Shown in pieces: positions 1 to 10,860 of a stretch of 64,000 nt of DNA. This DNA comes from Cryptomeria japonica. Lineage: Eukaryota > Streptophyta > Pinopsida > Cupressales > Cupressaceae. The notes below the pieces were generated by a model. That model was given only the letters and a program-made list of their open reading frames with translations. It ran no database searches and was not told the DNA's origin. The stretch is from the NCBI RefSeq assembly GCF_030272615.1, contig NC_081413.1, forward strand, positions 552,757,136 through 552,821,135, given 5' to 3'. The stretch's first letter is position 1, and each line of letters opens with the position of its first letter. Position numbers and translations under genes: made by a program.

Positions 1-1228
1 AAGTGTGAGGGAGGGAGAGATGAGATAGAACTCAAGGAGGATAATTAGGGCTCAGAATAGACAAAGATGGTGATGGGGGAAGGAAGATGATAGAGAGGAA
101 AAGAAGAGAGACATTCATGTATACAAACATATATATCTATATAAATATATGTATATATAATTATATATATTCATATATACATACATAAACACATATTATA
201 TATGTATGTCTATACATATGTGTAGTAAATGCTAAGTTTACAAGCATACAATTTGATGTCTTCATAACCCGCACGGGTTATGTAGAAGTATGAATGGTAC
301 TTTTTGTTTTTCAAAACCCGAGCGGGTTATCTTGCACATCAGAACCTATGTGGGTTTTGGCTTGGTAAGAGGGTTGGAAAATGACCCTAAGGCTTGCAAG
401 CCCATTTTCCCTCCATTTTTGTCCCTTTACACATTTTTTCATCTTCCAACATGATTTATCAACTTCATCATCATCAAGTTTACAAATTATCAAGTGGGTA
501 TCTCTAAAATTACCACCATAATCTTACACATCTTCTTAGCTTTCTCACCATATAAAGTTTTCTATTTTTGGACAACATTAGCATAGTAAACTTTAATTTT
601 CTTTGCCAATGCCTTGACAGTCCTCACAGATATATGTCAACCATTTTTTTAATAACTTTTGATATACTTTACCAGATTAAAATTAAATTACATATTATTG
701 TTATACACTAGATTCTATAAACTTTAAAAAAAATAAGTTTGCATTTTTTATTATTTTGATGCAATTTATGCCCAATGCACGAACAGGTACCAAATTTTTC
801 AGGATGTGGTCACTTCAAAAAATCTTTTAAAAAAAATACTCAATGGAAAATTATAAAAAAATACACAAATTCTAGATATCACACTTACCTATCATCCTAT
901 CTAATGGTTTTTCAAAATACTAAATCGAACTATATATTTTGTGCAGCGCACGAAAACAACTATGTCATATTTTTTTGAAAAAATCAGGAACAATTTTTTG
1001 TGCGTGAGAGGTTTGACCCTCTTAATCCTATCCAATTTTAAAAAACTTTAGTAGTTTAGAAAATAGATTCAGAGTAATAAAATTCTTATTCTTTGCCCAA
1101 CTCCTAGTTTTGAGTGCATGACCTTCAAATATCTCTTTGAAGTTCAAGTTTACCTGTTTTGAGAAAAAAAAAAGAAAAAGTGGCCACTTATACCCCCGTT
1201 TTGGTCACCATATTGGTGCACTTACCCA
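1..1228. other. AT-rich intergenic DNA with TA microsatellite and small palindromes
   Basis: No supportable gene is visible. Bases about 120-225 are an impure TA/TATG microsatellite. Bases 263-282 hold a perfect palindrome with 9-base arms (cataacccg / cgggttatg, 2-base spacer), a second lies at 315-328 (aacccg / cgggtt) and a degenerate third near 343-356. The short ORFs here have no recognisable motif and lie in low-complexity DNA. Confidence 0.6.
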
Positions 1229-1811
1229 AGTAAAGAGGACCACTCTAATGTTATTTTAAATATTTTTAATTGCAACTGGTGTATTAATTAATGTAACCTT
1301 TTGTGTTTCAACTCTAGAGGATTTAGAGGGTGTTCAGGATGTTGAACATGAGGATATAAGACAAGAGCAGGAACATGATGTGGCCCCATCAATTAAAGAG
1401 ATCCACTCTAATGTTATTTTAAACATTTTTAATTGTAATTGGTGTATTAATTAATGTAACCTTTCATGTTTCAACTCTAGAGGATTTAGAGGGTGTTCAT
1501 CATGTTGAGCGTGACAATATAAGACAAGATCAGGAACACGATGTGGCCCCATCAAGTAAACAAAACCACTCCAATGTTCTTTTAGTTAATGAAATACTTG
1601 TAACAATAATAATAAAACATATAAATTTAACATTTTTTTGTTATTGCAGCAGACCCCCCCTTGCAGCGGCATCCACGTCGTGAGTACATGACTAGCAATA
1701 CATTAAGATCATGAGCAAGGGGCATAACAACTGAAAGGAGGAAAAATGATTTAGAAAACAATGTTCCACTTCATCTCTATTTAGCTTCAAAAAAGAAACA
1801 AAAAAAAAAGT
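1229..1811 (+). pseudogene. Decayed 3' end of an unrecognised intron-bearing gene with a tandemly duplicated exon
   Basis: Two successive copies of a 163-base unit each hold a pyrimidine-rich stretch ending in ctctag, followed by an exon-like reading frame beginning EDLEGV and ending EHDVAPS. The two translated copies differ at only a few residues. A further acceptor-like site near 1,650 leads into a basic C-terminal frame (ADPPLQRHPRREY, then ERRKNDLENN, ending in a lysine-rich tail and TGA near 1,811) broken by one internal TGA. The family is unknown to me. Introns and exon-like protein conservation suggest a real gene or a multi-exon transposon gene that duplicated an exon and then decayed. 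No start or upstream exons are visible. Confidence 0.4.
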
Positions 1812-2950
1812 GATTGTAATCATATTATGACAACGTACATATGTTTGATAATATGTAAAAACTGAATTAGTGAATGTTATATGTTAATGAATGCATGTTA
1901 TATGTTATTAATGGATGAATGAATGAGTGTTATATGTTATTAATGGATGAATGAATGATTAATGTTATATGATTGGGTATGGGGAATTGAGAGTGATGTG
2001 AAGGAGAATTGGGAGTGAATCCCATTTATTATGACTATCCTAAGTATTTGTGACTGTTACAGGAAGATAGCATTGTTACTATGGCAATATTTGGGGTTAG
2101 TTCTAAGCAAAGACCTTGACATAGAAAACATTATTTTCCTTTCTTTGCATTTGTGTGTCTTTTTGTGAAGAATTTCAAAGGATGTTTTGATTTCCATTAA
2201 GGATCTCTATCATAAAAAAGAAGTTTTGAATATCAAACTCAAAGAATATACCGTGAGTAACAACTCATAGGGCATTGTTTGCTATATAGACCAAAGGTAT
2301 ATGGGACTGTTAAAGAAACAAAACTTGTGAAGGCATATCCTCTACACAAAACATTCATTGACAAAGGATAGAGTTTCAAAGAAAATTTAGTAACCTAGAC
2401 CAAAAGAAGTCATTATAGGTTGTGACAGTCATAGGAGCTCTGAATCAAGCCTTAAGAGGACAGTGCTAGATATAGTTATGATAGGAAGACAATGAGGTTA
2501 AAGGTATTAATAAAGCTTGAGGTCAAAGGTAACTTCATTTCCTAAGCATGAGGATACAGAGGTAAGATGAGTGAGCAATAAAGCATGGTTGCAACTCAAT
2601 AAAAGCATACAAAGCCTCTTCAACTGATGATAGAGCAGAGAACAATAGTATGTCTCATTGTGTAAGGAATGGTATTTTGATTGTTCTTAAATGGCACACT
2701 CAATATATTTTGACACAAGTTTGGGTTCTCTTGGATTCCTTTGAATCATACAGTATCTCACACACATAAAGAGAAGGCAATAGGTTAGTTGGCAACCTAG
2801 AAAATATGGGGTGCAATAACATAGAAGTAGACTCGACAATTGATGGCATTGACTTAAAACTATTTCCTCACCTGGAAGACATTGTGAAGGAGGAATTGTG
2901 TTTAACAAAGATGGGAAACTAACAAGCGATATATCTTATGAATGTTAGCA
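1812..2950. other. No gene seen; left flank of the full-length LINE
   Basis: AT-rich DNA with short local repeats (ttatatgttattaatggatg at about 1,890-1,960). Frames are short and unsupported. This stretch was contiguous with the DNA after 9,817 before the LINE inserted. Confidence 0.5.
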
Positions 2951-2968
2951 AACTTTATCATAAATGTT
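2951..2968. repeat. Target-site duplication of the full-length LINE, 3'-end side
   Basis: The 18 bases aactttatcataaatgtt are identical to 9,800-9,817. They abut the LINE 3' terminus (minus strand) and so mark an exact insertion boundary. Confidence 0.9.
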
Positions 2969-3157
2969 CTGATTAATAGGAAAAATAGGTTTTAAGGACC
3001 CGAAACCTTTAACAAAGGAGATTAAACAGGATCATCAAAGAGAATCCAGACCAAGAAAGAACAACTAACACAATGACTGGCAATAAAGCCAGTAAACAGA
3101 AAGGACAGCAGTGGACAGAAACAACAAAATGAAGAAACCAGAGAAAACACTGCACAA

Positions 3158-3811
3158 TTATAAAGCCTTTAGGAGGTCCTCCGCCTTAATCATCAGCTGG
3201 TCGTAATCGGCCAGAGTTGCTTTAAGTTCATCCAAGTCCTTATTTGGCTTATTCTCCTTCTTTTTTCCACTAGTTCTTGTTCTAGGTCCTTGAAAATCTC
3301 CTGTTCCTTCAGTGTCAGGGTCAATTTCCAAGGTATCCTTCTCCTCCTCCAAATTGTTGATGAGGGTTTTGGTTTTGCCAGCAGAGGCCTTCAGAATGTT
3401 TAAGCTTTTCTCTGCGATAATTTTAAGCCATTCCTCAATTTTGCTGACTTTATTGATAGTTTCCACCATTGTTTGATCCATAGCATTGGCATTTGCTTTC
3501 CTCTCAATCAGGTCTTTCTCAATTTGCTCAAATTTGGGGTTGAAGGAGTCTCTCATATTTTCAACTCTAGCAATAGTTTTGGTCAAATCCTCCACATAAT
3601 CTGTTGTTGACTTCCCTTCACCAATGCTGATAGTTTCCAGAATCTGAATTCTGCTGATAATTTCCAGAATCTGGATTCTGCTGATAGTTTCCAGAATCTG
3701 GATTCTACTGATAGTTTCCAGAAACTGGGTTCTGCTGATAGTTTCCAGAATCTGGAAACTAGTACTGACAATATTAGAAAAGATTGAAGCACTCCTATTA
3801 ATCTGTTTCAT
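3158..3811 (-). CDS. LINE ORF3: coiled-coil protein downstream of RNase H, open reading frame intact
   Basis: This 217-codon frame lies inside the LINE, after RNase H, where canonical plant L1 elements have only a 3' UTR. Its ATG overlaps the RNase H stop by 14 bases, which suggests termination-reinitiation. The N-terminal third is five tandem copies of a nine-residue unit (ILETISRIQ-like) encoded by a 27-bp minisatellite. The middle is helical and heptad-like (TIARVENMRDSF, then MVETINKVSKIEEWL), and the C-terminus has a basic patch GPRTRTSGKKK followed by a leucine-rich helix. It has no internal stop although ORF1 and ORF2 are riddled with TAGs; that may be chance, since few codons here are one step from TAG. 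Similar C-terminal layouts occur in the LINEs at 31.6-33.0 and 34.4-36.7 kb. No known family is recognised. Function is inferred only as possible multimerisation or RNA/protein binding. Confidence 0.7.
   Translation of the reverse strand: MKQINRSASIFSNIVSTSFQILETISRTQFLETISRIQILETISRIQILEIISRIQILETISIGEGKSTTDYVEDLTKTIARVENMRDSFNPKFEQIEKDLIERKANANAMDQTMVETINKVSKIEEWLKIIAEKSLNILKASAGKTKTLINNLEEEKDTLEIDPDTEGTGDFQGPRTRTSGKKKENKPNKDLDELKATLADYDQLMIKAEDLLKAL
3626..3760 (-). repeat. 27-bp coding minisatellite, five units, in LINE ORF3
   Basis: Five head-to-tail units of exactly 27 bases (3,626-3,652, 3,653-3,679, 3,680-3,706, 3,707-3,733, 3,734-3,760) sharing a gctgatagtttccagaat core. Because 27 is a multiple of three, the array is translated as a nine-residue repeat in ORF3 and stays in frame whatever the copy number. 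Confidence 0.9.
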
Positions 3812-6800
3812 TATTATTTTGTCTATTAATGATCTTTGGGGTGCTATTGTATCGATCCTTAAAAATGATTAATCTGACATCCTCTTGGAGGCCCTGTTCT
3901 CCCTTCCAAGTAATCATTTCATCTTGATTGACAACCACATTGGCTGCCCAATCAGCAGAACCATTAGCTTCATGGTAAATATGAGATATGAAACTTTTCT
4001 CAAAAGTGTTAATGAGGTTTCTAGCAGCCTTTATACTATTATTGATAGACCATGAGGGCTTAGAGGTCCCCTTGAGGCATTTAATGATGTTGTTAGAGTC
4101 CCCTTCAATCCATAGGTAGGGGCAATTCCATCTTTTTGCGAGGAGAATGCCTTGGAGAGCTGCCATTGCTTCTGCCTTGTGGTTTGTTTGGCTTCCTATT
4201 GGAACAACAATCTTTTCCTTACATATACCTTTATCATCTCTAAGAATAGATCCACATCTCACAGGGCCCAAATTACCTTTTGCAGCATCATCGAAATTGA
4301 CTTTGAACCAACCATGAGGGGGAGTTTGCCATCTTGCTTCTAATATTTTGTTTTTCTTGGGATCAAAACTGTCAGCATTCTTAAAACTCTAGGAACTTAA
4401 AATGTGAGATTCCAAAGGGTTGGCCGAAAAGCAAGGGGCCCCAATGATCCCAATGTTCTCCACAATAGCCATTTTATTTTCTGGAAAACAATATCCTGAG
4501 TAAGAGAACTGTCCCTGAAAATACGATTGTTTCTTTCTTTCCATAACCCCCACAGAATGTGAGGGAGAGATAGCTACCACAGGGTTCTCAAAAAGGAGTT
4601 AGACCAATGATAATTCCAAGAGTAGAACAAATCACTGATAGTGTTAGGAAACACCCAATCAATGCAAAAACTCTTAAGAAATATTTCCCAGATAGAAGCA
4701 AAATAGGAACAGTGGATGGCCAGATGGTCCACAGACTCTTCCTCCTCAAGACACAGAGCACATCTATTAGGGAAAGAAAAACCTCTACCCTTGAGATTAT
4801 CTAAGGTCAAGATTTTATTTTGAAGAATAGTCCAGTAGAAAAAATTGATTTTAGGGATCAGTCCCTTTATCCAAGCTTTAGACCATAAAGGATTTTCAGA
4901 AGGGGCAGGGGAGAGAACACCATACATAGAAGAGACAGTAATATTACCTTTAGGTTCATATTTCCAAATGAGGGAGTCTTCCTCTTCATTCAACCAGACC
5001 GATGAAAGATGGTTTTTAAGCTTAATAAGGTTTGGGTGGATACTTTCAATGTTCTGCCATTTATTACCTATCCAATACCCTTCAACTAAAGGACCAAAAG
5101 TTCTAACACAGGAGGAGGCATAAGGGGCCCATTCTGGGATATCAGTCAAAGATTTATCAAAAAGCCAGGGATCTTCCCAGAATTTAATTTTCCTGCCATT
5201 GCCAACTTTCCATATAACCCCTTTAGCAATCCTATCTCTACACTTAGAGGCATGATTCCAAATATGGGACCCATTCATACTAATATCAGAATTGATAAAA
5301 GAGGAAAGAGAAGAGGACAGAAGAGAATACTTACTTCTCCAGATTTTACACCATTCACTATCTGAGTGGAACATTCTCCAAACCTGTTTAGACAAAAGAG
5401 CTTCATTTAGGGTCCGGATTCTTCTCAAGCCCAGACCACCTTTACTTTTTAGTCTGCATACCTAATCCCAAGCCACAAGAGACATTCTTTTATTTTCCTC
5501 AACCCCAGACCAGAGAAAAATTCTTTGAATTTTTTCAATAGCATCAGCATACTTTACTGGAATTCTGAAAAGGCTGAGGGCATAGATAGGTATGCTTTGA
5601 AGAGAAGCCTTTAGAATTTGAAGCTTTCCAGCCTGACTTAAAAGGGCTCCTTTCCATCTAGCTAGCTTTTTATGAAATTTGTCCACCAGAGAGCTCCAAA
5701 AATAATCAGGAAGTGCAATGCCCAATGGGAGGCCAAGATAAGTGGCGAGAAGATTAGCAATCCAACATTCTAGAATTCTACTGATTCTATGTTGTCTTCT
5801 CTCTGGAGTATTGATGAAAAAAACTTTTCTTTTGACCCAATTAATGAGCTGACCAGATGCAAAGGCAAACTTACAAAGAGTGTCCTTCAGGGTTCTAGCT
5901 TCTGAGATACTTGATTCCCCCATGACAATGGTATCATCCACAAACTGTTGGTGAGAACAGGTATGATTAGCTGAAGAAGGTTGAAGTCCCTTAAAAGATC
6001 CTCGCATCACCATTCTTTCCATATACCTACCAAAACATTCAGCCATAATAATGAAGAGGATAGGGGAAATGGGATCCCCTTGCCTCAATCCTCTTGACGC
6101 TTGGAAGAAGGGGGATGGTGATCCATTAACAAGAACAACAAAAGAGGCTGAGGTAATAAGATGACTAAAGAGGTCAACACATTTGGAGGAGAAGCCATAA
6201 GCCACAAGAACCTTCACAAGAAAAGACCAATCAACCCGGTCATAGGCCTTAGAGAGATCAAGCTTAAGGATGAGACCCTATTTCTTGCCCCTTGCGAGAG
6301 AATGAATATTCTCATGGACAGTAATAATGGACTCAAGAATTTGTCTTCCTAGGACAAAACCATTTTGTTGATGATTAATCAAAGAGGGAAGGACAGTTAG
6401 GATTCTGGTAGTAAGAACCTTGGAGATAATCTTATAAAAAGAGTTACATAAGCTAATTGGTCTGAACTTGTCCATGGAGTCAGCACCTTGGATTTTGGGA
6501 ATAAGTGCAATGTAAGTGCCATTAATTTCTTTCAAAAGTCTTCTAGCCCCAAAAAATTCCTTGACCCCATTGGAAACATCTTGCCCTACAATGTCCCAGA
6601 AATATTGGAAGAAGAACATGGGGAAGCCATCTAGATCGGGAGCTTTATTACCATCAAAAGAAAAAACAACATTTTTTATTTCCAGGATCGAAGGTATGGA
6701 AGAAAGGGAGGCATTCATCTGCTCATCAATGAGGCAAGGAATTTTTTGAAGAAAGGAAGATTGAGCATCAGCATCCAACCTATGATCCCTCCTCAGAAGA

Positions 6801-8011
6801 TCCGAGAAGTACCTTTTGGCCTCATTCCTTATCTCTTCCTCCTTAACCAGCTCCCCATTGTCCACTGTCAGTTTAGTAATTCTGTTTGCTGCTTTATGTT
6901 TGATAGTCGACATATGAAATAATATTGTATTCCTATCTCCTTCCCTTAGCCATGTGCATCTTGATCTCTGTTTCCAAAAAGTTTCCTCTTTAGCAATGAT
7001 TTCATGGTATTTTTTAAGGGTCTCATTTTCTTCAGCAATAGACATAGTAGAGAAACCATCCTTCTGAATTTGGACCTGTATTTTCTTGAGGTCATCCTAG
7101 ACTTTACCTTTGGCCTCAAAAATGTTCTTGAATTTGGATTTATTCCAGAGTCTTATATTGTCCTTAACACTTTTGAGTTTCTTCACAACTCTGTACATAG
7201 CAGTACCCTCAACTTGGATATTCCACCAATTCTAAATATTACAAGTAATGTCAGGGTGATGAATCCACATTTTTTCAAATCTAAAAGGAAAATGTCTTCT
7301 TCTGTTAATAGGATCAGCAAAGAGAGTGATGGGAAAATGATTAGACCCAACCCGGATGTGAGCAGACAAGGAGCAGAAATAATGTCTGAACCAGTCATTA
7401 GAAATAAGAGCCCTATCAAGGCAAACTTGGATAAGATCATTGCCAATTCTCCTATTAGTCCATGTGTAATTGCATCCCTGTATCTCCACATCATTGAGAG
7501 CCTAAGTATTTATGAAATCCATAAGGGCCAACCTACTTTCAAACTGAGAGGAGCTTGCACCAAATTTTTCCTCCTCTCTCAAAGGAGTATTAAAGTCTCC
7601 CATGACCAGCCAACTAAGATTCTTGATGCTGACCCTAGTTTCTATAAGTTTTTTCCAAAAGGAGTTTCTAGCTTTCAAGGTGTTGGGCGCATATATGTTG
7701 GTGAGGATCCATGTTGTTCCATCTTTTAAATTCTCAAATCTAATGCAAGAGAAAAAAATTTCTTGAATAAGAGCATGTCCTTTGACACTATTGAGATTCC
7801 ACATAGTAGCTATTCCTCCCGAAGCACCTTCCGAGCTACCACCACTGATACTCCCATTTTTAAAAAACTTTAGAGTTTCAACTTTTTCTCTACTCATTTT
7901 GGTCTCTTGAATCAGAAAAACATCAGGTTTACTATCCCTTATCATATTCCTACTAATATCATGTTTATGAGGATTATTAAGTCCCCTAATATTCCAAGAG
8001 ATAATCTTCAT
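3798..8011 (-). pseudogene. LINE ORF2: endonuclease, reverse transcriptase, zinc-finger, RNase H
   Basis: One frame runs from ATG at 8,011 to 4,574, interrupted only by TAG codons at 7,504, 7,234, 7,099, 6,280, 5,464 and 4,576 (first base on the minus strand). The APE endonuclease signature is clear: SWNIRG, IQETKM, MGDFN and VGSNHFP. RT motifs include FRPISLCN, NGFVLGR, KLDLSKAYDRVDW, RQGDPISP and FVDD in place of the commoner FADD. A zf-RVT segment with CALC followed by HLAIHC precedes RNase H (4,271-3,798), whose motifs WIEGDSNN and HEANGSADWAA are visible. RNase H lies in a different frame from the RT, so a net frameshift lies between about 4,575 and 4,390. RNase H ends in TAA overlapping the start of the next ORF. 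The gene cannot make a full protein. Confidence 0.9.
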
Positions 8012-8106
8012 AGTTACTTACCGATTCCTAACTCCTTAAGAGTTTTCTGAGTCCCATCTGCAATGTTCTTACTGGCCTCCTTGTCTCTGAATTTGTGGTT
8101 AGAAGG

Positions 8107-9783
8107 TCAACCTGGGGAAGAGGAAATGTACCCAACATCAACTTGATCAATTCTGCTGGATTTCCTTAGTTGTGAAGCTAAGGGAGTGGATCCTTTCTTG
8201 TTCCTGTATTTTGGTATTTTCCAGTCAGCTTCTTTCTCAAGAACCACTTCAGAATTACTGAGGAGTCTGGATATTTCATCTTCATTGCCCCATTTAGGGG
8301 TCATGGAATCATGTGATGCACTATTCACTATTTTTAAATTTTGATCTAAATCTGAAAGGTTCATACCCAGTATAGCATATTTTTGAGCTTCTTGCATTTC
8401 GGTATTGTTCATAAGTAGGGAAGAGTCAGTCTTTTCTTCTTGGGAGCTAGTGATCTCCCCTTCCTCAGGTTGTTCCTCTTTATTTTGCATTTCTTTACCA
8501 GCAAAAGTGTCAGCAATTACCACTTCGGTTGTATCTTTTGAGGATACAGTCTATTCTTTCAATTCCTCTATTTGGATCTGCTCTGTCATGGGGTTGTTAA
8601 CTTTTGTTGAATCATTCCTCAATACTTCCTGTATAGGAAGGATGGAAGTTGAGGAGACCACTTCCTTATTTTCCCCCAAGGGTTCAAAATAGTTGTTGTC
8701 AACAAAGTCCACTTCCTTATTTTCTGATTTTTTAACTTGCCAAACCTTTTTTTCTGGAACCCTTTTACTTTCACCCAGGGGTTTAGTCTACTTGAGCTCT
8801 AGTTTAGGCTTGATAGGACAAGATTTTGCCCAGTGGCCTACTTTCTTGCAATGAAAGCAGGAAAAGGGGATAGATTCATATTCTATTTGTTGTTTCCATG
8901 TCCCCAACTTTGAAACTATATCTATCTGTTCCGTCATATCTGCATCATGAGCTATCCCTACACAAAACCTAGCATGAGTGAGTCTCCTTTTAGATGTTGT
9001 GACTGGGTCTATCGAGAGGAGTTCACCAAAGGAACTTGCTATTCCTAAGAAGATACTTTCTACCCAATATTCAAAAGGCAGGCCTGGTAACTTTACCCAA
9101 ACTGGAACTTGAGCCAAAAGAGAGTCATTCATATTCAGATTCGGATGCCATTTCCGAAGGACCAAGGTTGTCCTTCCTACCATCCAAGGACTACCACATA
9201 GTATCCTTAATTTATCTTCTTCACACGAGAAAGTAAAAGAAAGGAGGCCTTTAGGTAATGCCGAGATTTCAACGTTACCCTTCAGAGCCCATTTCTGTTT
9301 GACGTAAACCCTAACAACTTCGATGTTTGGATGGGAACCCATAAATTTGCCTACTTGGGAGTTCCACATGCTATTTATATTATGATCTAGAACCAGATCA
9401 GGGATAGAGATAGCAAACTTTCCACCAGTTGGATCAGAAATATTTTTGACAGGAGGTAAAGAGGATTTACCAGATGGTTTTGTTCCAAAAAGGGATGACC
9501 ATTTTCTAGATTCTTTTCCGTTCTCCAAGGGCTCTTCACATGGGCTGGAACCCCCACTGGACCCCTCCCCCAAAAACCCAGAACCAGCTTTCTTCTCTGG
9601 CAGAGTACCACCAATCTGCAGAATGTCAACAGCCTTCGGAATATCCAAAGGGTTGTCCGTCTCTCCCATAGGACCAGCAACTTCGTTCTAGCCGCTCCCA
9701 CCATTGGAACCAGAGTTCTCGCCTTTTAGAGAATTTGAATTTTGAGTTCTCCCATTGCCGCTTCCTATTCCTCCCAGCTCCAT
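8107..9783 (-). pseudogene. LINE ORF1: gag-like RNA-binding protein with CCHC zinc knuckle
   Basis: A single frame runs from an ATG at 9,783 to TGA at 8,109-8,107 (558 codons), broken by TAG at 9,690-9,688, 8,790-8,788 and 8,553-8,551. The longest open piece starts at 9,669. It carries a DUF4283-like region (about residues 100-260 of that piece: segments such as GLLSFTFSCEEDKLRIL and PVWVKLPGLPFEYW) followed by the knuckle CFHCKKVGHWAKSC, the standard layout of plant L1 ORF1. The role is binding the element's RNA into a particle for target-primed reverse transcription. I prefer the upstream ATG because the frame stays open apart from one TAG and the leader is then only about 16 bases. The region after the knuckle is acidic and probably disordered. 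Confidence 0.85.
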
Positions 9784-9799
9784 TCCACCATTTCCTTGT

Positions 9800-9817
9800 A
9801 ACTTTATCATAAATGTT
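9800..9817. repeat. Target-site duplication of the full-length LINE, 5'-end side
   Basis: Identical over 18 bases to 2,951-2,968. It directly abuts the LINE 5' end (minus-strand ACAAGGAAATGG). Confidence 0.9.
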
Positions 9818-9939
9818 TCTCTCACAAGAATGGCAATTATCAAGGATGATCATCATTATATTGCAAGATTTAAATCTTCCATTCTTTTTATTCATAATAG
9901 CAATTATAATCGACAAAAGAAAGATATGTATGTGTACTT

Positions 9940-10860
9940 ATATTCATCGAAGTTCTAAGAATACATTTTATACGCCTTGTTTCAAATGCAACAAATTTTA
10001 TCTTCTTCAAACAAAGGCTAAATTCAAACAACTCACTAGTGCTCAGGCTGTCATTTGGAACATATGGAGTATATTCTGTGCAACTACAGGATGAATGTTT
10101 GTGTTCAACACTAGGAAATGACTTTCACAAACCATATTTCAGATCAAATCCTAGGGCAAGTGTTTAAAGTTCATAATTATCAAGTCAGGAAATGTGTGAA
10201 GCGACTAATTGGGGAAGAAATTATATTCCCATGGGCAAGAAGAATCATTTTGCCTTCTTAGTTGCTTTCTATCTTTTTATCAAAAGCCCTATATTTTCTT
10301 CAATTGTTCGATTCTCTTGAGCTAATTGTAAGTAGGGTTGTAAGAGAAGAATTCATCCCTAGTAACAAATTATTGCATGTGGTCCAACATTATGATCTTT
10401 GGAGAGGGCAAGCACATATTGGGTGTCTTTTTCCCCGTCATTTTCCCCTTAATGGTCATGATTATATCTCAGGGTATGACAATATTAAATATACTTTGGT
10501 AATGTAGAGTATTAGGTTCACTCAACAAGAATTCGATAGACACAACAGGGTTCATTCAACATACTTTGGTTACGCCATGATAATGCAGACTCTGCCCATA
10601 CTCAGTGTAATCCGGCTACTCACAATCCTCTTGTTCAGGATAATGTTTCTCCATCCCAAGGTGCTCAAGGTCCTCATTCTCATGACAACATTCAGCCTCC
10701 AATCTTGGACCTGAACAACCCTCCAAGAATGGGGAATATCGGTGATTTACAAACAACCAACAACTCAGAAATATCACCTACACAACAAATTGGGTTTCAT
10801 CAAGAGCAACAAGATGAAAATGAAGTTGACATGCAAGCCATGGAAGAATGAGGATAATTA
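9940..10860 (+). pseudogene. Decayed, unrecognised coding region
   Basis: Protein-like stretches appear in different frames: an 81-codon frame at 10,262-10,507 (SLELIVSRVVREEFIPSN, then RGQAHIGCLFPRHFP) and, further on, a polar Asn/Gln-rich tail (PPILDLNNPPRMGNIG, then QQDENEVDMQAMEE) ending in TGA near 10,850. Composition is less AT-rich than the flanks. I cannot name the family. The layout, a globular-looking part followed by a low-complexity acidic tail, could be a host gene fragment or the ORF of an unclassified transposon. No start codon or splice structure can be set with confidence. Confidence 0.35.

Larger units (their letters stand above)
2969..9799 (-). mobile_element. Full-length L1-type LINE retrotransposon, 6,831 bp, with three ORFs
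   Basis: A non-LTR retrotransposon on the minus strand bounded by a perfect 18-bp target-site duplication. In order it contains a short leader, ORF1 (nucleic-acid-binding protein with a CCHC knuckle), ORF2 (APE endonuclease, reverse transcriptase, zf-RVT, RNase H) and an unusual third ORF after RNase H. The 3' end reads, on the minus strand, as a GGTTTCGGGTCCTTAAAACC-type tail ending in ATTAATCAG, shared with the truncated copy at 26.3 kb. The copy is dead: ORF1 has three in-frame stops and the main ORF2 frame six, all TAG, and there is a net frameshift before RNase H. It is complete in length, which is unusual because most LINE copies are 5'-truncated. Plant L1 clade is inferred from domain order. 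Confidence 0.92.

Noticed and set aside
7004-7729. 241-codon plus-strand frame
   Set aside because: Antisense to the LINE endonuclease and RT, whose motifs are unmistakable on the minus strand.
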